DNA from: Gossypium raimondii
Taxonomy: Eukaryota > Streptophyta > Magnoliopsida > Malvales > Malvaceae
Direction of reading: 5' to 3'
Assembly (NCBI RefSeq): GCF_025698545.1
Contig: NC_068567.1
Location: 3,162,001 to 3,226,000 of the forward strand
Length of the DNA: 64,000 nucleotides
The notes beneath the pieces are model-generated. The model had not been told where the DNA came from and did no database searches. It worked only from the letters and a program-made list of their open reading frames with translations. Both the position numbers and the translations under genes were made by a program. Shown here piece by piece: positions 20,535 through 33,375 of this stretch; position 1 is the first letter of the stretch; every line of letters begins with the position of its first letter.

Positions 20535-23494
20535 TCAACTAATATTAGGCATTACCCACTCTATTTCTTGCCTTATGCCACCCAAGGGAAAAGGGTCACC
20601 GATACCAAATGGGGGCCTTGGCCTTTTCATTGTAACGGCCTGTGACCCGACACCCGTTTGTGACAAAGGGCTTCTGCTGGAAGTCAAGAAGCTTTCAATG
20701 GAGCAGTCACCAATTCGGGTTGGCATATTGGAAGCAGTTTTGTTCTCTAGAGCTGCAGTGAATTCAGACAAGGAAGGCAATTTTATGTTATCGAGAGGGA
20801 TCATCCCTTGACAATCGTTAGATACCTTGATAGCCAATTCGGAAAGTTCTTCTCTGGCTGCTTCTAGACCAGTAGAAGCAGCAGCCTCATCATTCAGTGC
20901 TGTACAAGCTTTCTCCAGTATTGACTGTAGGTATTTGCCTTGTGCTTCAATCCGGAGTTGAAGACGACGTTGTACCTGCTAAGTGAAACCGTTAGTGTGC
21001 AGAAAAAAAATGTGTAACTACAAGGGTGACAAACATCATTATGAGGTGACCAGAATTCTGACCAACCTCCAACTGTTCATGTAGTTTTCGTTGAACTTCC
21101 ATCTGCACTCGAAGAGCTTCAGTAACCTGGTAACCACTGTTCGGAAGATGGAATCCAGTATTCATATGAAATTCAAGAAAGCTAACAAGACCATCAAGCA
21201 AGAGCAAAAAGAACATACTCATTCACGTCTTGCGCAACCATTCTCGAAGATGCTGTTGTAGATGAGCCAGTGTCCTGTCTTTCTGCAATTGAGGAAACTG
21301 AAACACCAAGAAATATACTTTTATCAATCAACTAAGAATATGTCTAACAATTATCTGCCATCTATCAGTTCACATAAAATAATTCTCTGGACCTCCAACG
21401 AGAACCAATATACCACATAAACATGGCAGAAACGAGAAAATCATATAAAACCAAGTTCAAAAACAATTTCGGAAATTTTATGAAACCCTGAAGAGCACAT
21501 AACTAAAAAAGTTCTAGTACAAAATTTGGAAGCAAATTTTGATGATTTATCAAACCCATGCCTATAAGTACCCCAGAAAGGAAAAAAGTTAATGTCTTCC
21601 TATGTGCAGTTTCTTCACTTTGTAGTAAACCGGTCGCATATGATAGAAACATTTTGTCAACAGTCTCTTCTTGACAGAGTTGAAATAGTCAAATTGTGAT
21701 AGTACTTGCTCATGACTCATTGAGCCAATCAAAGGTAGAAGACTAAAATAAGGTAAAAGGAAGAAGTTACCATATTCATTAATGAATAAACTAATTAATA
21801 GTTTAAAGAGAATGAGTCTCCTACCATCCTTAGAGTTATCAGTTGATTCCTTGGCAGATTGTTTCCCTAGTCGGTATTTCTGCAAAAACGGAGGCAACGG
21901 TATTTCAATTAGCTTAGCCGGTAAAGCCATCTCCTCCCAACAAAAACACATACAGATAAAAATGGGTGCACATAAAAGTTCAAACCGAGCAAAGGCATGA
22001 AAGCACTAATATAACAAGGGAACAACTTCATGTCGTGACCATTGATGTGGGTAACAGCGAACCTGAAGATGTGATTTCAAGTGATAGAGGGTAAGGCCTT
22101 TTACTCCCATTGTTCTCATAATAGTCTTAGGGGTTGCTTCTGCAATGCATTTCAAGACGTTACATCAAGATTCATAACTTTACAACAACAAAATGCCAGT
22201 TCATACAAGACATAAGAGAAGGGGACATGAAGGTCGAGTCTTAAAATGCCATTGTTAATCAACTAGGTTGGTTCACATTGTATCACTCCAAGTTAAAACA
22301 GAGAAGCATGTATGATATTTTTACAATTGTTTTTTACAATGCTATAATCCTATGGCATAATTTTTAAGGAAGAAAATACTAATACCAAGATTATTCTTGC
22401 AGACCAAGACAAAGAACCACAGTTTGCTCAAGTTTGTCTTCCAACTGGAAAGTATGGAGACCAAAATTATTGAACTTAATGGCTCCAAAACTATGTTTTG
22501 TCCTATTGGTCGTATTGTATGGCTAGATAAGTACCCCCAGAAACATAACGTGGGCACAAGAACCTACGTGTTTATGCAAATATATGTGGTTCATACAAGT
22601 ATAAGAAGAAAATCCATGGCAATAAAATATTAAACAAGAGGTCAAAAAATAATAGAATTGGCAGATATATGATAGAAAGAACAAGAAAATGGCAATGAGA
22701 TAAAGAAAGTTCCAAGATGTCATGATCCATTTTCCAACGATATTAAATGGTGTGCCAATAGAAAACATGATTGCTAAATCATTACCAAACATTACAAAGA
22801 AAAAACAATTGTGGCTTGTAATAAAAATCAAAGATGACATGAACAACATGGTAACAACACATCTTTTTCAACAATCAAAAGGAGGATCAAAATGAAACTA
22901 AATTTAAAGACAATATAGAAACTAGAATTACCAAAATACAAATTAATAACATGTATTAACTTTAAAACCCAAGTGTTCAAAAGGCCAGTTCTCAAAAGCC
23001 AAAAATAATGCTATCAATGTCTCAAAGAACATAATGACTAAATCTCAAAGAAATACTTTTTTTTAAAGAAAAAAAAGTAACCCATATTTCAAGAACTAAA
23101 AGCTATAGAGAAGAGATACTTAAAGTACCCAAAATCCAAAAAGCTGATTATTTTTATTTTTTATTTCTTAAAAAGGAACTTTGATTACCACTAATATAAC
23201 ACATTATCATGACCCAATCAAATAAAAACAAATAAAAACAAGCAAAAATCACATTTTTATAGCAAAAAGTAAAAGGAAAGGATAACCCAGAAACAAAAAC
23301 TTACTGTCAGGGCCGCCGAGTTGAGTAACAGCATCGACAAAACGTTCATGGAGCTCGGCCGTCCATCGGAGTCGAGGCTTGGGGTCGGTTGTTAGGACCA
23401 AACAAGCATCACCAGGCAAGTTGGTTCCATCAAGCGACCCTTGATAATCCCCCACACATCCATCTAACGATAACGACCGAATACCCGAGTACAT
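20535..23494 (-). CDS. PHL2: MYB-CC transcription factor, PHR1-LIKE 2/3 type
   Basis: The six exons on the minus strand are 23494-23305, 22139-22063, 21879-21825, 21297-21219, 21136-21067 and 20975-20535, all GT-AG, giving 303 aa. The N-terminus MYSGIRSLSLDG and the GARP/MYB-like domain (about 40-94, KPRLRW to SHLQKYR) are diagnostic. The coiled coil (about 137-183, LRVQMEVQRKLHEQLE) is the CC dimerisation region. The C-terminus ends EWVMPNIS. The family binds P1BS (GNATATNC) sites and drives phosphate-starvation genes together with PHR1, under SPX control; this role is inferred from family. The frame runs open upstream of the chosen Met, but only MYSGIRSL matches the family start. PHL2 and PHL3 cannot be separated here. 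Confidence 0.93.
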
Positions 23495-23766
23495 TCTTCT
23501 GAAACTTTCTGTTTTTTTTTTCCCGAGAAAGTGATGGAAAATGCAGAGGAAAATCGATGAAAACAATATGAGCTGAGGCCTTTCTCTCGGTGACCCAAAA
23601 CTGGTCAGAGAAGGAAGAAGATGGGAAGAGATGGAGAGAGAAAGAGAGACAGAAATATAATAGGGAAGTGAGTGAAAATTGAGGCATGCAGAGATTAGGA
23701 CAGCGATGTGTTGTTGTTTCTTTGTCGTTGTCGTTGTCGTTGTCTTTGTCTGTCTTTCACTTTCTG

Positions 23767-23789
<23 letters not shown>
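23767..23789. repeat. (TC)n tract in the PHL leader/promoter
   Basis: A run of TC on the plus strand is a GA repeat on the coding strand, about 270 bp upstream of the ATG. GA/CT tracts near plant transcription starts are common and may affect expression. It is also a microsatellite. Confidence 0.75.
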
Positions 23790-23799
<10 letters not shown>

Positions 23800-23833
23800 T
23801 ATTTATACTAAATAAATACATTTTTAAATTCAT

Positions 23834-25560
23834 CTAAAATTTAAAATAAAAAATTCGTTGTTCTTATTTTATTCATTCCATGTGTGCATAAATAATAAGG
23901 TTGAATTATTAACGAGTCTGTCGTGAGAAATTCCATATCTTTTAATTATTAAAAGTTAAAACAAATTTATTTATAAATTTTGTTTAAATTTTAATTTTAT
24001 GTAATTTTATATATTAAATATTAGTTTAATTTAAATTTTATAAATTATATTAATAACCTTATTTTATGTGAACATATTATATACATAATGTGAATTCACT
24101 AAAAATAATTATACACTTAAAAATAGAATATAAGATTCGTAATACAAGGAATAGGGTTGATCCCACGTGGATTAATTGGGATTGGTTTGACCGTGTTCAA
24201 ACTTTTTATAACTACGGCATTTCGTGAGCAATGTCATGTCCACAACTCTTGTCATCCTACCTAAAATAAACAAAGGGATTAAAGTAATACGAAATTAAAT
24301 AAATAAAAATCGAAGAACATTAAAACAGTAAATAAAAACTGAATTTGAAATTAGATAAAATAAACTCAATTGATGAATATTCTAGCCTCAGTGAAGACAT
24401 CTCAGAATTGATCATGGACCATGGATGTATTCTCGCTCCCTGATAAGTAGTTATAGTGATCGAAGATGTCCCAACTACTAATTATTCCTTAATCGTAAAT
24501 TAATTGTGGCAAGCGCTCGACGATTAACCTTTATCGAACAAACGACCCCGAAAGATGCTTCCACGATTTAATCCATCGGCAACTTTGCGAACTAGAAGAA
24601 CCTAATTCTAATTAATGATTTCAAGGAGTCACCCAATTGTACTCTCAATCAAATTGTGTCAACTTATTTTTTTAATAAAGTAATTCGATGTCGAATTAAT
24701 TGTATCACCTATATATCATTTTCAATCATGTACAAAGAAAAGAATTATTCTTGAAACAACGCTAAAAATAATACTACGGGATAATCTTATTTATCTCTTG
24801 AACCGAAAAAAGTACTCAAATGAAAAAAGTTAAATATGACTCGAATAATTTAGATGAAAATAATTTAGATGAAATCAAACAAAAGAATTAAAATTGAATG
24901 AAGTTAAAAATAAAATAAATTTGATTTCTTTTCCCAAACCAAAAGCAAAAGCAAGGACGTGAATTGTTCCCCAATTTTCAGTTTTTTAAGCTGAAATTGG
25001 TACCTAGATTTTACTTCTACTCAATTTCTTAAAAGATAGATTTTATTTAAATAAAATATAAGATATAAAATTTAATTTTAATTAAATTCCTAATAAATAT
25101 ATTCACAAATAATATTTAAATAAAAATAATAAAATCTTAAAATTTTAAAAATGTCAAATTATTATTCCTATGTGATTTCATATTTTAATTTGTTCTCGAC
25201 ATTTTGGATTTGCACTATCTGCACTTACATAGATATTAGACAATAAATACAAAATTATTAGCATTGTGCCCAAAAATTTATCTAAATAAAATACATAAAT
25301 ATGTTAATTTCACACCATATCAATACTCAAATCATTATATTTATTCAATCAATATAATTTTTAATGTGTATAATTAAATCAAAATTAAAATTTTATTTAT
25401 AAATTTAAATCATAATCAAAATTTTATATGTATAATTATATCAAATTAAAATTTATGTATCAAATTACACATTAAATCTACGTTTATATATAAGTTTGAC
25501 CTTATATTTATTCATTATCACGTATGGAAGAATTTAAAAATAGAAAAGTGTATTTGAAGA
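23834..25560. other. AT-rich intergenic DNA with a possible unclassified element
   Basis: Between about 24130 and 24960 the base composition becomes more balanced (gggttgatcccacgtgg, cgctcgacgattaacc, gaccccgaaagatgc). This block does not code and looks like the untranslated part of a plant transposable element. No termini or target duplication were identified. The rest is AT-rich with no recognisable feature. Confidence 0.35.
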
Positions 25561-25924
25561 CCATTTTACCATTAAAGGCCCATTTCCAACTTTATTTATG
25601 AAAATGGGCTAATTTTTTCATTATTTACCGAAAAGGGCCGATTTCAGCAAAACGCGTCTACATAGGAGCGTTTTTGGGGGGAATTTTAGGAAAATTCAGC
25701 ATTAGCCCGTGTTTTTTCCCCAACGGCTATTTGATTTTTTGACCGTTGGGGGTCCAATGGTAAAAAAAATCGACAAAATTCCCCTCCTATTTTTCACATA
25801 TTATTTCTTCAATTTTCTCTCAAATTTCTCAAAGCTCTCTTTAATTTTGGGAAAAAAGCTCTCTTTAATTTTTTTCTGAATTAGTATTTTTTTATAATTT
25901 CAAAAATATTTGATCGTGTTAGCA

Positions 25925-27892
25925 ATGGCCGGGAAATTAATTTGTCTCGATCATAATCATATCTCCTTCGAACAAATGAGAATGGTAAGGGTTAATTTTA
26001 ATTTTTCAATATTATTTAATATTTTTTTCATTTATGTAATTTTAATTAATTTTTATTTTATATTTTTTTATAACAGTATCTAGATCGGGTGTTACAATGC
26101 TATATTCGTAATATGTCTGGTTCTCCATCACCGTTGATAGAGAATTACTTGCGGGAAGCAGGTTTTTGGCACCTGGCCACTATAGGCCGGGGGTGCAAGT
26201 TGGACCCGAAACTCATCAGCGCGTTGATAGAGAGGTAGAGACCCGAGACGCACACATTCCATCTTCCATACGGAGAGTGTACCATCACTTTGGAGGACGT
26301 GCAGTTACAATTGGGATTGATAATGGATGGGTCCGCACTCACCGGGTCTATTCAATCTGCTGATTGGGGAGCCTATGCTACAATCTTTTAGGTGCGATTC
26401 CGGATAATATTTACGGAGGTTGGATCGAGATGGGCTGGTTATGAGATATATTCTCGAAGCCGAGGAATGATTCGATTGAAGTAGAAAGAATACGATATGC
26501 TCAGGCATATATTCTTGAGATGATTGGAGGTTATCTGATGCCGGACTTGTCATGAAACCTCGTACATCTGATATGGCTACTGAAACTCGTTGATTTTAGA
26601 GCAGCTGGCGAATTTGGTTAAGGGTCTGCCGTGTTGGCAATATTGTACTGAGAGCTGTACGGGGCGATGCCACCAACTAAAGCCAAAATCAGAGATTGCC
26701 TATCACTACTACAATAATGGGCTAGGTTTCACTTTCTATTTTTACGTCCTCGAGTGGACCACTCATATACATTCTCACTCATAACTAGGTAAAATTCATA
26801 TTAGATTTTACAATTATTACATAGATTTAAAATAAAATTGTATGCTAAAAAATTATTTAATTAGGTGGAATCATTCGGCGAGTTATGTTGGAATACCTAC
26901 CGCTCTTGAAGATATACGACTTCTATTAGACCAACGTTTGGAAGTGCAAGTAAGTATTAAATAAAACATATATACATAAAATAGTCGTTTTATATTTAGT
27001 ATTTAGTATTTAGTATTTAGTATTATGTATATAACTAATATTTTTATCATGTTCATATAGTTTCAAAATCCGAACATTTGGCATGTGAAGGTCTCATTGG
27101 TCAATTATGCTACCGTGGAGATACACCAGACGAATAGAGTGTTGCAGTAATTTAGATTTCGACAACCGATTCTCTTGGCACCTAAGGTGCTTGATGATGA
27201 GCATAAAATTGACTTACAGTAATCAAATACGAATTGGTCGGTATTTTGGTCGAAATATATCGAAATGTGAGAAATCGGTATGATCATATACCTACTAGGG
27301 AACCGATCATCGTTCTAGAGTTAGCGTGCGTGCCAGATTACATACCATGGTTTAGGATCCATAGCAAGATATATTTACTGTCGGAAGAGCAGAGGTGTCG
27401 GAAAATTCGTATCGAAAAGAAATGACAGGCCCTTTAAATCTAAGGAGAATGGATGATGGCACGGGCCCATCAATAGTGCTTACACAATCACCGGGTGTAA
27501 TGCCTCAACTGACGACACCTACATCACAGCATCTTCAGATTATGCCAGGTGCGTATCCTAGCCCTTATATGTATCCTAACCCTTATATGTTTCCTTTTTC
27601 CAGTCTTATGCCAAGTTGGAATGCATGGCCGGTGCATCTCCTTTCTCTATGACTCAGACTCAATCGATGATATATAGGCTGCCGTCATAGGAGGGGTCAC
27701 ACGAGGCGTCGTCGGGGAGCTCTTCTCATTACCAATCCCTATCACCTTATGGGATTCAAACACCTCCATCGTAGGTAATGCAAACACCTCAGCATTCTTT
27801 ATTCTATTAAGGTGGGTCATCCTCCCAACACCCACAACCACAACCTCCGCCGGAAGCTGAACCAATGAGAAATCCAGCACGTAACCGTTGAT
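25925..27892 (+). pseudogene. Plant mobile domain (PMD, MAIN-like) gene, decayed and MULE-associated
   Basis: Exon 1 (25925-25984) encodes a MAGKLICLDHNHISF-type start with a GT donor. Exon 2 begins at 26077 and carries the domain hallmarks YLDRVLQCYIRN, GFWHLA, TFHLPYGECTITLEDV and LGLIMDGSALTGS. Homology then resumes in shifted frames near 26360-26790, 26870-26950 (WNHSASYVGIPTALEDIRLL) and 27061-27890, ending in a Pro/Gln-rich tail. One missing base near 26370 and in-frame stops (TGA near 26440 where the family has Arg) break it. PMD proteins occur both as host MAIN/MAIL silencing factors and as cargo of transposons; the facing transposase tail downstream points to the latter. Confidence 0.8.
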
Positions 27893-28120
27893 GACCCCCA
27901 TGTGGCACTGATTCCGACCGACACCAACATTTATTTTTTAATATATTTGTACAAACTATTTTTATATTATTTCATTTAATAAAATAAAAGTTGTTTTTAA
28001 TATTTTAATAGTAACTTATTTTTATATTTTTAATAAAATAGAAGTTCTTTTAAATAAAGTAATATTTTTATATTTTTAATAAAATAGAAATAATGCAACA
28101 TAGTTTTATTACAACAACTA

Positions 28121-28366
28121 TTAACTATTTCGATTTGGACAAGATCAAATTGTATAACATGGGTTCCTACACCATCTGCACAACTTCTATTGGTTCGTTC
28201 TTTCCCAGATATTCATATTGTTACGTATTTTACTTGAACAAGGTCGATCTTTTGGTTTGCGATGCAATTATATATCTGGTAACAACTTAAACAGAGTAAG
28301 CGATACAGACGGCCACTTACGTTCATCTGAGATCGGTGGGAATACGTGTCTCCACACATTGTACAT
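28121..28366 (-). pseudogene. MULE transposase C-terminal remnant with zinc knuckle
   Basis: Read on the minus strand from 28366, a frame interrupted by three stops shows MYNVWRHVFPPISDERKWP and, further on, CRWCRNPCYTI followed by SCPNRNS. This is the end of a Mutator-like transposase with a C-x2-C-x4-H-x4-C knuckle in which the histidine is now Tyr and an Arg codon is a stop. It converges with the PMD relic, the arrangement expected of a PMD-carrying MULE. The catalytic core is missing. Confidence 0.6.
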
Positions 28367-28756
28367 AAGAAAAAAAGAGTAAATAAGTTCTAACAATAGA
28401 AAAAAGAGTAAATAAGTTAATTTTTATATCCTCTCTATAAATATTTCTATGATTCAATATATAATTAATTTTGTATTAATTTGGTTGATTAAGTTTCAAC
28501 TCAATTGGCATCGCTTTTTTAACAACCGTAAGAAGAACATGAATTTGAATGCGCTTAAGTGGACATTGTCCTTCAACTTATGGATGGAAAGGGGAGGTTA
28601 CGAGTAGTTTAGTAATTATATAATATCATATTAACTCCAATCAGTTCAAATAGATTTTCTTGCATTTGTTGATTCTACTCTTGTGGTCGGTTTGGTTGGT
28701 CTGTTAGGTTATCTTCACATCGTTGATTATGTTGCCTATTGGAGTAAAACTGAGTC

Positions 28757-28999
28757 CAAAGGCGATTCTAGAAGGGGCTGGCATGGGCCCCGGCCCCCTA
28801 AAATAAAAAATTATCATTTAGGTCCTTTAAATCTTTTTAAAATTTTAAATTAGTAAAGGTAAAATTATATTTTGGCCCCTTAAAATTATAAAGATATAGA
28901 CTATAAAAAATTATAGACTATAAAAATATAAAGATATAGACTATAAAAATTAAAATTTCATTCAGCCCCTCCTAAAAAATTGTTCTGGCTTTGCCCTTG
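28757..28999. mobile_element. hAT-type MITE, 243 bp
   Basis: It has the same family style as 1766-2023: CAAAGGCGATTCTAG at the left, ggcccccta runs inside, and a right end that read in reverse is CAAGGGCAAAGCCAG. The flanking 8-mers actgagtc and attaggtc match at 5 of 8, a degraded duplication. A short internal duplication of AAAGATATAGACTATAAAAA lies at about 28890-28945. Confidence 0.65.
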
Positions 29000-29007
29000 A
29001 TTAGGTC

Positions 29008-30700
29008 ATCTCTTCTTCCTAGATAGGGGGTTTTGTAGTTGAAGTTCCCTTTTAACCTTTAATTCTTCAATTATTTTCTCATTTCTTTTATTTCTTTGGT
29101 TGATCTCTTTGTTCTACTACTCTCGATAGAACTTTTGTTGTGTAAAGAGTTGTTCTTCTAACACTCTCATTATTTTTCCTGCATTTTCGTGAATTGTTAT
29201 GAGTTTGAATAATAATTTTGAGAGGTCTATTCACCCTAACAGACACTAATATTAATGTGATGATACTGGGGACAATACTAGGGTGGATAATACTAGGGTG
29301 AAGAATACTAGTAATATTGTAGGCGGCTTCCATAGTAAGAGTGCTGAGGGTTATAAGGATGCTAAGGATCTTGGGAAGATTTTGTTGAAATTGTTGATAT
29401 TTCATGATGTTGGTTTAAGGTTGGTTTTACATTACTCGCGTTTAGGTCTAAGTTTGCTGTTTCTGGTCTTGGCCTCTTTCTTCTACGATATCAAGGACAC
29501 TAGTGGTTGAATGAGCCATGTCACCTACACTCACCACACTAATTGTAGATATCAAGTACTTGGGTAAAGGAGACGGTGGTGATGAAACAAAGGTTAGTTC
29601 ACCCTTAGGGGGCAAAGAGCCATTAGGTGAAGGCAATAATGAACAAGGTAAAAGAGGAGAGGATGATGACTTGAAGGTTCGATGAGAGAATTGAGTGACA
29701 GCTGAATGAGGTTGGTTGTATTTATCCCTTCTTAAAGGTGAGAAGGGGTATATACATATGTATACTTAAGGAGACAAGTGGTGGTTCCTAATTATAGTCT
29801 CTTTAAGAGCTTTAGCTAAGGGGCAATATGACATCGTAGAGTATGCGGGTGACAAGTAATGCTCGTTCCATCAATATAAATTACTTGTTCAAAAGTAGTG
29901 GTTCATGTGTTCTTTAGGTATTGGTTGAATAGTACTATTAATGGAGGTACAAGTGATGCTCGTTCCATCAATATAAATTGCCTACTCAAAAGTAGCAGCT
30001 CACGTGTTCTCTAGGTATTGGTTGAATAGTTCTATTAGCGGAGGTATGTTGATGGAATTGATGGCATTTGATGGAGGTAACCTGGTAGCAAATATACTAT
30101 GTATAACAAAGGTAGTAGATGAGTTATGTAATTCAATTTTGATTATTCAGAAATAAAGAATTCTTTAGTTTTCTCTCTTAACGAAAAAAAAAACTTGTTA
30201 TACATAAATATCTTGATCACAACATTGGTCCTACCAAAGACCCCTTTATATACACTTTTTTTTTTGAATAGCTTATATACACTTCTTGGTATTAGGGCAT
30301 AGGGAGTTTTCTTCCACTCATCCATTCTTCAGCCACCACAAACATCCTTTAGCTTCTTCTTCCACCATGGGAGATCGCCATTACTTCTCCCCTTCACCTT
30401 AATCATTAATGCTCTCCGCCCTACATGAGTGAACCATTTCAAGCTCGACCACCTTTTCCTTCTTGTAATCCTCCCTTGTTGAAATTTTGCATCAACAAAA
30501 CTTTATTTTATTTTCTATTTCTTTTAGCTAAGTTGTGTCCTTGTTAAATTCCTTTGAAATAACTTTCACCTTTCTCTTTCTATTTGTGTTGCATCATTGG
30601 AGAAAGCACATCATTCATGTGATGAGTAGAGTATGCGCTTGTTGATAATTAGGTCAATTTATGGACTTGAGTTAGCTTCATGGTTTACTATTTGCAAATG
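29008..30700. other. Intergenic DNA, no recognisable gene
   Basis: Several short open frames exist but none has a recognisable domain, plausible splice structure or start context. A 97-bp tandem duplication lies inside it (separate entry). Confidence 0.4.
29852..30045. repeat. 97-bp tandem duplication
   Basis: Two adjacent units (29852-29948 and 29949-30045) both run from ACAAGT(A/G)ATGCTCGTTCC to GGAGGT with about ten differences by eye. They are non-coding. This is an older local duplication. Confidence 0.85.
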
Positions 30701-30704
30701 TATG

Positions 30705-30750
<46 letters not shown>
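30705..30750. repeat. (TA)n microsatellite
   Basis: A nearly pure TA run preceded by TATG repeats. It is immediately followed (about 30770-30900) by a half-copy of the long-TIR MITE seen at 13290 (GGTCATTTAACTT..AAAGTTACAAAATGATCATT). Confidence 0.9.
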
Positions 30751-30752
<2 letters not shown>

Positions 30753-31514
30753 AGCTACACTCAAGATCATTAAACTATTAGTAAGTTTACGTTTTGGTCA
30801 TTTAACTTTAAAAAGTTACAAAATGATCATTGAATTATTCTAAAGTTTTCATTTAAGTCATTAGATTGTTAAAATTGTTGTTGTATGACCTTCTCTATTC
30901 GCAATGTTTGTACCAATTGAAAACTTATCTTTCCTTTCTCTTCTACAGTTTAGGTTTTTTTTTCTTCATAAAATAGCTTTAAACATTATAAATTTATGAA
31001 TCAAAATCCAAACAGCTTTTTCTTTTCAAAATTTCAACATTGATTGTTAATTACTTGGATATAAGGTATGTTCTTTCACTTATCGATGAGTATTAATCCA
31101 CCGTACCGATTGTAGAATAGTCACTTGGAATTCGCTAGCCGAACTTTAAAAAATCTTAACAACCTAATAACTTAAATAAAAAATTTCAAATAATCCAATG
31201 ATGAATAATTTACCCATATAATATATCTATATCTATATCTATATATTATATTATTTGAAAGAAGGCAGGCAAAGGAGGGAGTGGAGTAGATGAGGTGGGA
31301 AGCTGACAATGGACTTTCGGACAGAAAGCCTACCAGTTTTCTCATATTAGTTTAATAATACTGGACTGCTCACTTGCTCGGCTCTATGGGATTTTTCTAA
31401 TATGATAATTAAATATAATATAAAATTTTAAAATAATATAAATATGATGGATGACCATAAAAGTATCTTAATATTTTTTAATATGAATTAAAATATATCA
31501 ATTTTTAGAATCTT

Positions 31515-31600
31515 ATGTGATGGCCTGATGATAAAAAGTGTTCATCACTCCAGATGTGATTCGGGTTTGAATCGCGTTAATCGCATTTGTTATTTACATT
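31515..31600 (+). mobile_element. Possible tRNA-derived SINE fragment
   Basis: TGGCCTGATGA (about 31522) resembles a Pol III A box, and GGGTTTGAATCGC (about 31563) resembles a B box (GGTTCGAATCC), at roughly tRNA-like spacing. It is too diverged to fold as a tRNA gene. No target duplication was identified. Confidence 0.3.
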
Positions 31601-33366
31601 TTGTCCTATTATTATAATTCAAAAAATATATATTAATTTTATGTAAATATTTTGAACGAAAAATAATAATATGAATTATCATGTGTTGTGTACTATCTGT
31701 CTTTTAACTCTTTAGTGAATATATAGTTTTCGTTTATATTTCAAATGCAAATAAGATTCATGAAAATAATTGGTGTGAAATAGGTTTAGTATTTAGATAT
31801 TATAAAACTAATATCATAATTATGAAAAGAACAAAAAAAGAAAGTGATTGCATGTCATGCACAGCAAATAAATTGGTGAAGCAGAAATGACATCACAACA
31901 AAATTTGACTCACTTTATTGTCACAGCTTTCCGCATTTATTGCTCGGAAATGTTAACAAAGTTGCCCCCCACCCTTTATTCTACTAACAATCCCCATCAA
32001 ACTAATTTTTGATATTTGATAGTTACATTGGATCTGATTAAATTTTGATATTATGTTTTGCTCCTTTATTTTGTTTTACACTTTTATTAAAAGTTGTGAT
32101 AAAGGTATTTATCGTCGGGAGTAATTAGGGATTGATTTGAGAGTACTTGAAATTTTAGATTTTTAAATTTTATATATAAATTATAAAGTATTTTAAATTT
32201 GGTATCCACATTATATAACATTTGTCATGAAGTCAAAAGATTATGCTTTATATTAACATTGTATTTTTTAGTTTTTAATTATATAACTTTAATAATAATA
32301 ATAATGTATGATGGGTCTTGAAAGACAGAACTTAAAGGCCTAACATGGATTTTAAAGTCAAATTCTAGAAGTAATTGATTTGATCCATACACATACATAT
32401 TAGGTTAGTGACTTTCTTATATTTTAATTTGTATGTCTTGCCGAGGAATTATCTTCTTCTCGACTCATTACGCAAAAGATCTCTCAAAAAATATTTTTTG
32501 CATAAATTATGTTCTTTCTTTATTTAGCTTATTCTTTTTCCTAATATGTTGTTGTTTAATATATTATTACATTCTTTAGATTTTTGATTAAATTATGGTC
32601 AACAAAAGATCGAATTTTTTTAAAGAAAAGGGTGTTAGAAAGCAATAATGATCAATCGGTTCCTCAACCTTTTGTTATTAGTTCAATCTTACGAAAAAAT
32701 GAATGTGCAATATAGGATGCTTAGTATTGAGGAATAGAACTAAGGCTATGCTTTTTTAATTTAATTTTGGAATTATAATGAATTTTATGAAATTTTTCGT
32801 ATAGTATTAGTTATTCTTTTTGGATATTGGAAAGAAATATTAAATTTTATATAGTGTAATTTTTTTCTTTTAATTTGTTTATAGTTAAATCATTCATGTT
32901 TTAAATTGATTAGTTTGATAAGAAAAAAAAGTATCGGAGAAGAATTAACACTTTTTTAATTAAAAAAAAGCCGTTCGAATTTAGAAGTTTTGCCCTCCTT
33001 GGAGTAAAATTCTGGATCTGTCTCTGGTAGCAGTGATTAATTCCCTTGCTGCAAGTGCTTTTCAAATAAATAAATGGTTGATTATGAAATATGCTCCATT
33101 CTTATGAGCAGTGATCAAATCTCCGATCACATAGTTAAGGGATGAGGTGAGCAACTATCACACTTTATTATTATTTAAAAATAATAATTTCATTTCTAAT
33201 AATTAAAATTGAATGGGATGTAATTCAATGGTTTTTTTTTATATAAAATCAAATTTGAAATTAAAAAAGAGGGTAAAAATTGGTGATATTTATGCCAAAA
33301 TCCTAATTTCTAGTTGAAACAGAATTACTAAATTTGATAAATATGTATTTTGTTGTATTATGATGG
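31601..33366. other. AT-rich intergenic DNA, no gene seen
   Basis: Only short frames. Near 32990-33035 there is a GCCCTCCTT..TTCTGGATCTGTCTCTG stretch resembling the right end of a hAT/MITE family, without a readable partner end. Confidence 0.4.
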
Positions 33367-33375
33367 TATTTAAAA

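Noticed and set aside
23249-23833. A 194-codon minus-strand frame with an upstream Met at 23833
   Set aside because: The part before 23494 is leader sequence with GA and ACA repeats; only the internal Met (MYSGIRSL) matches the PHL family start.
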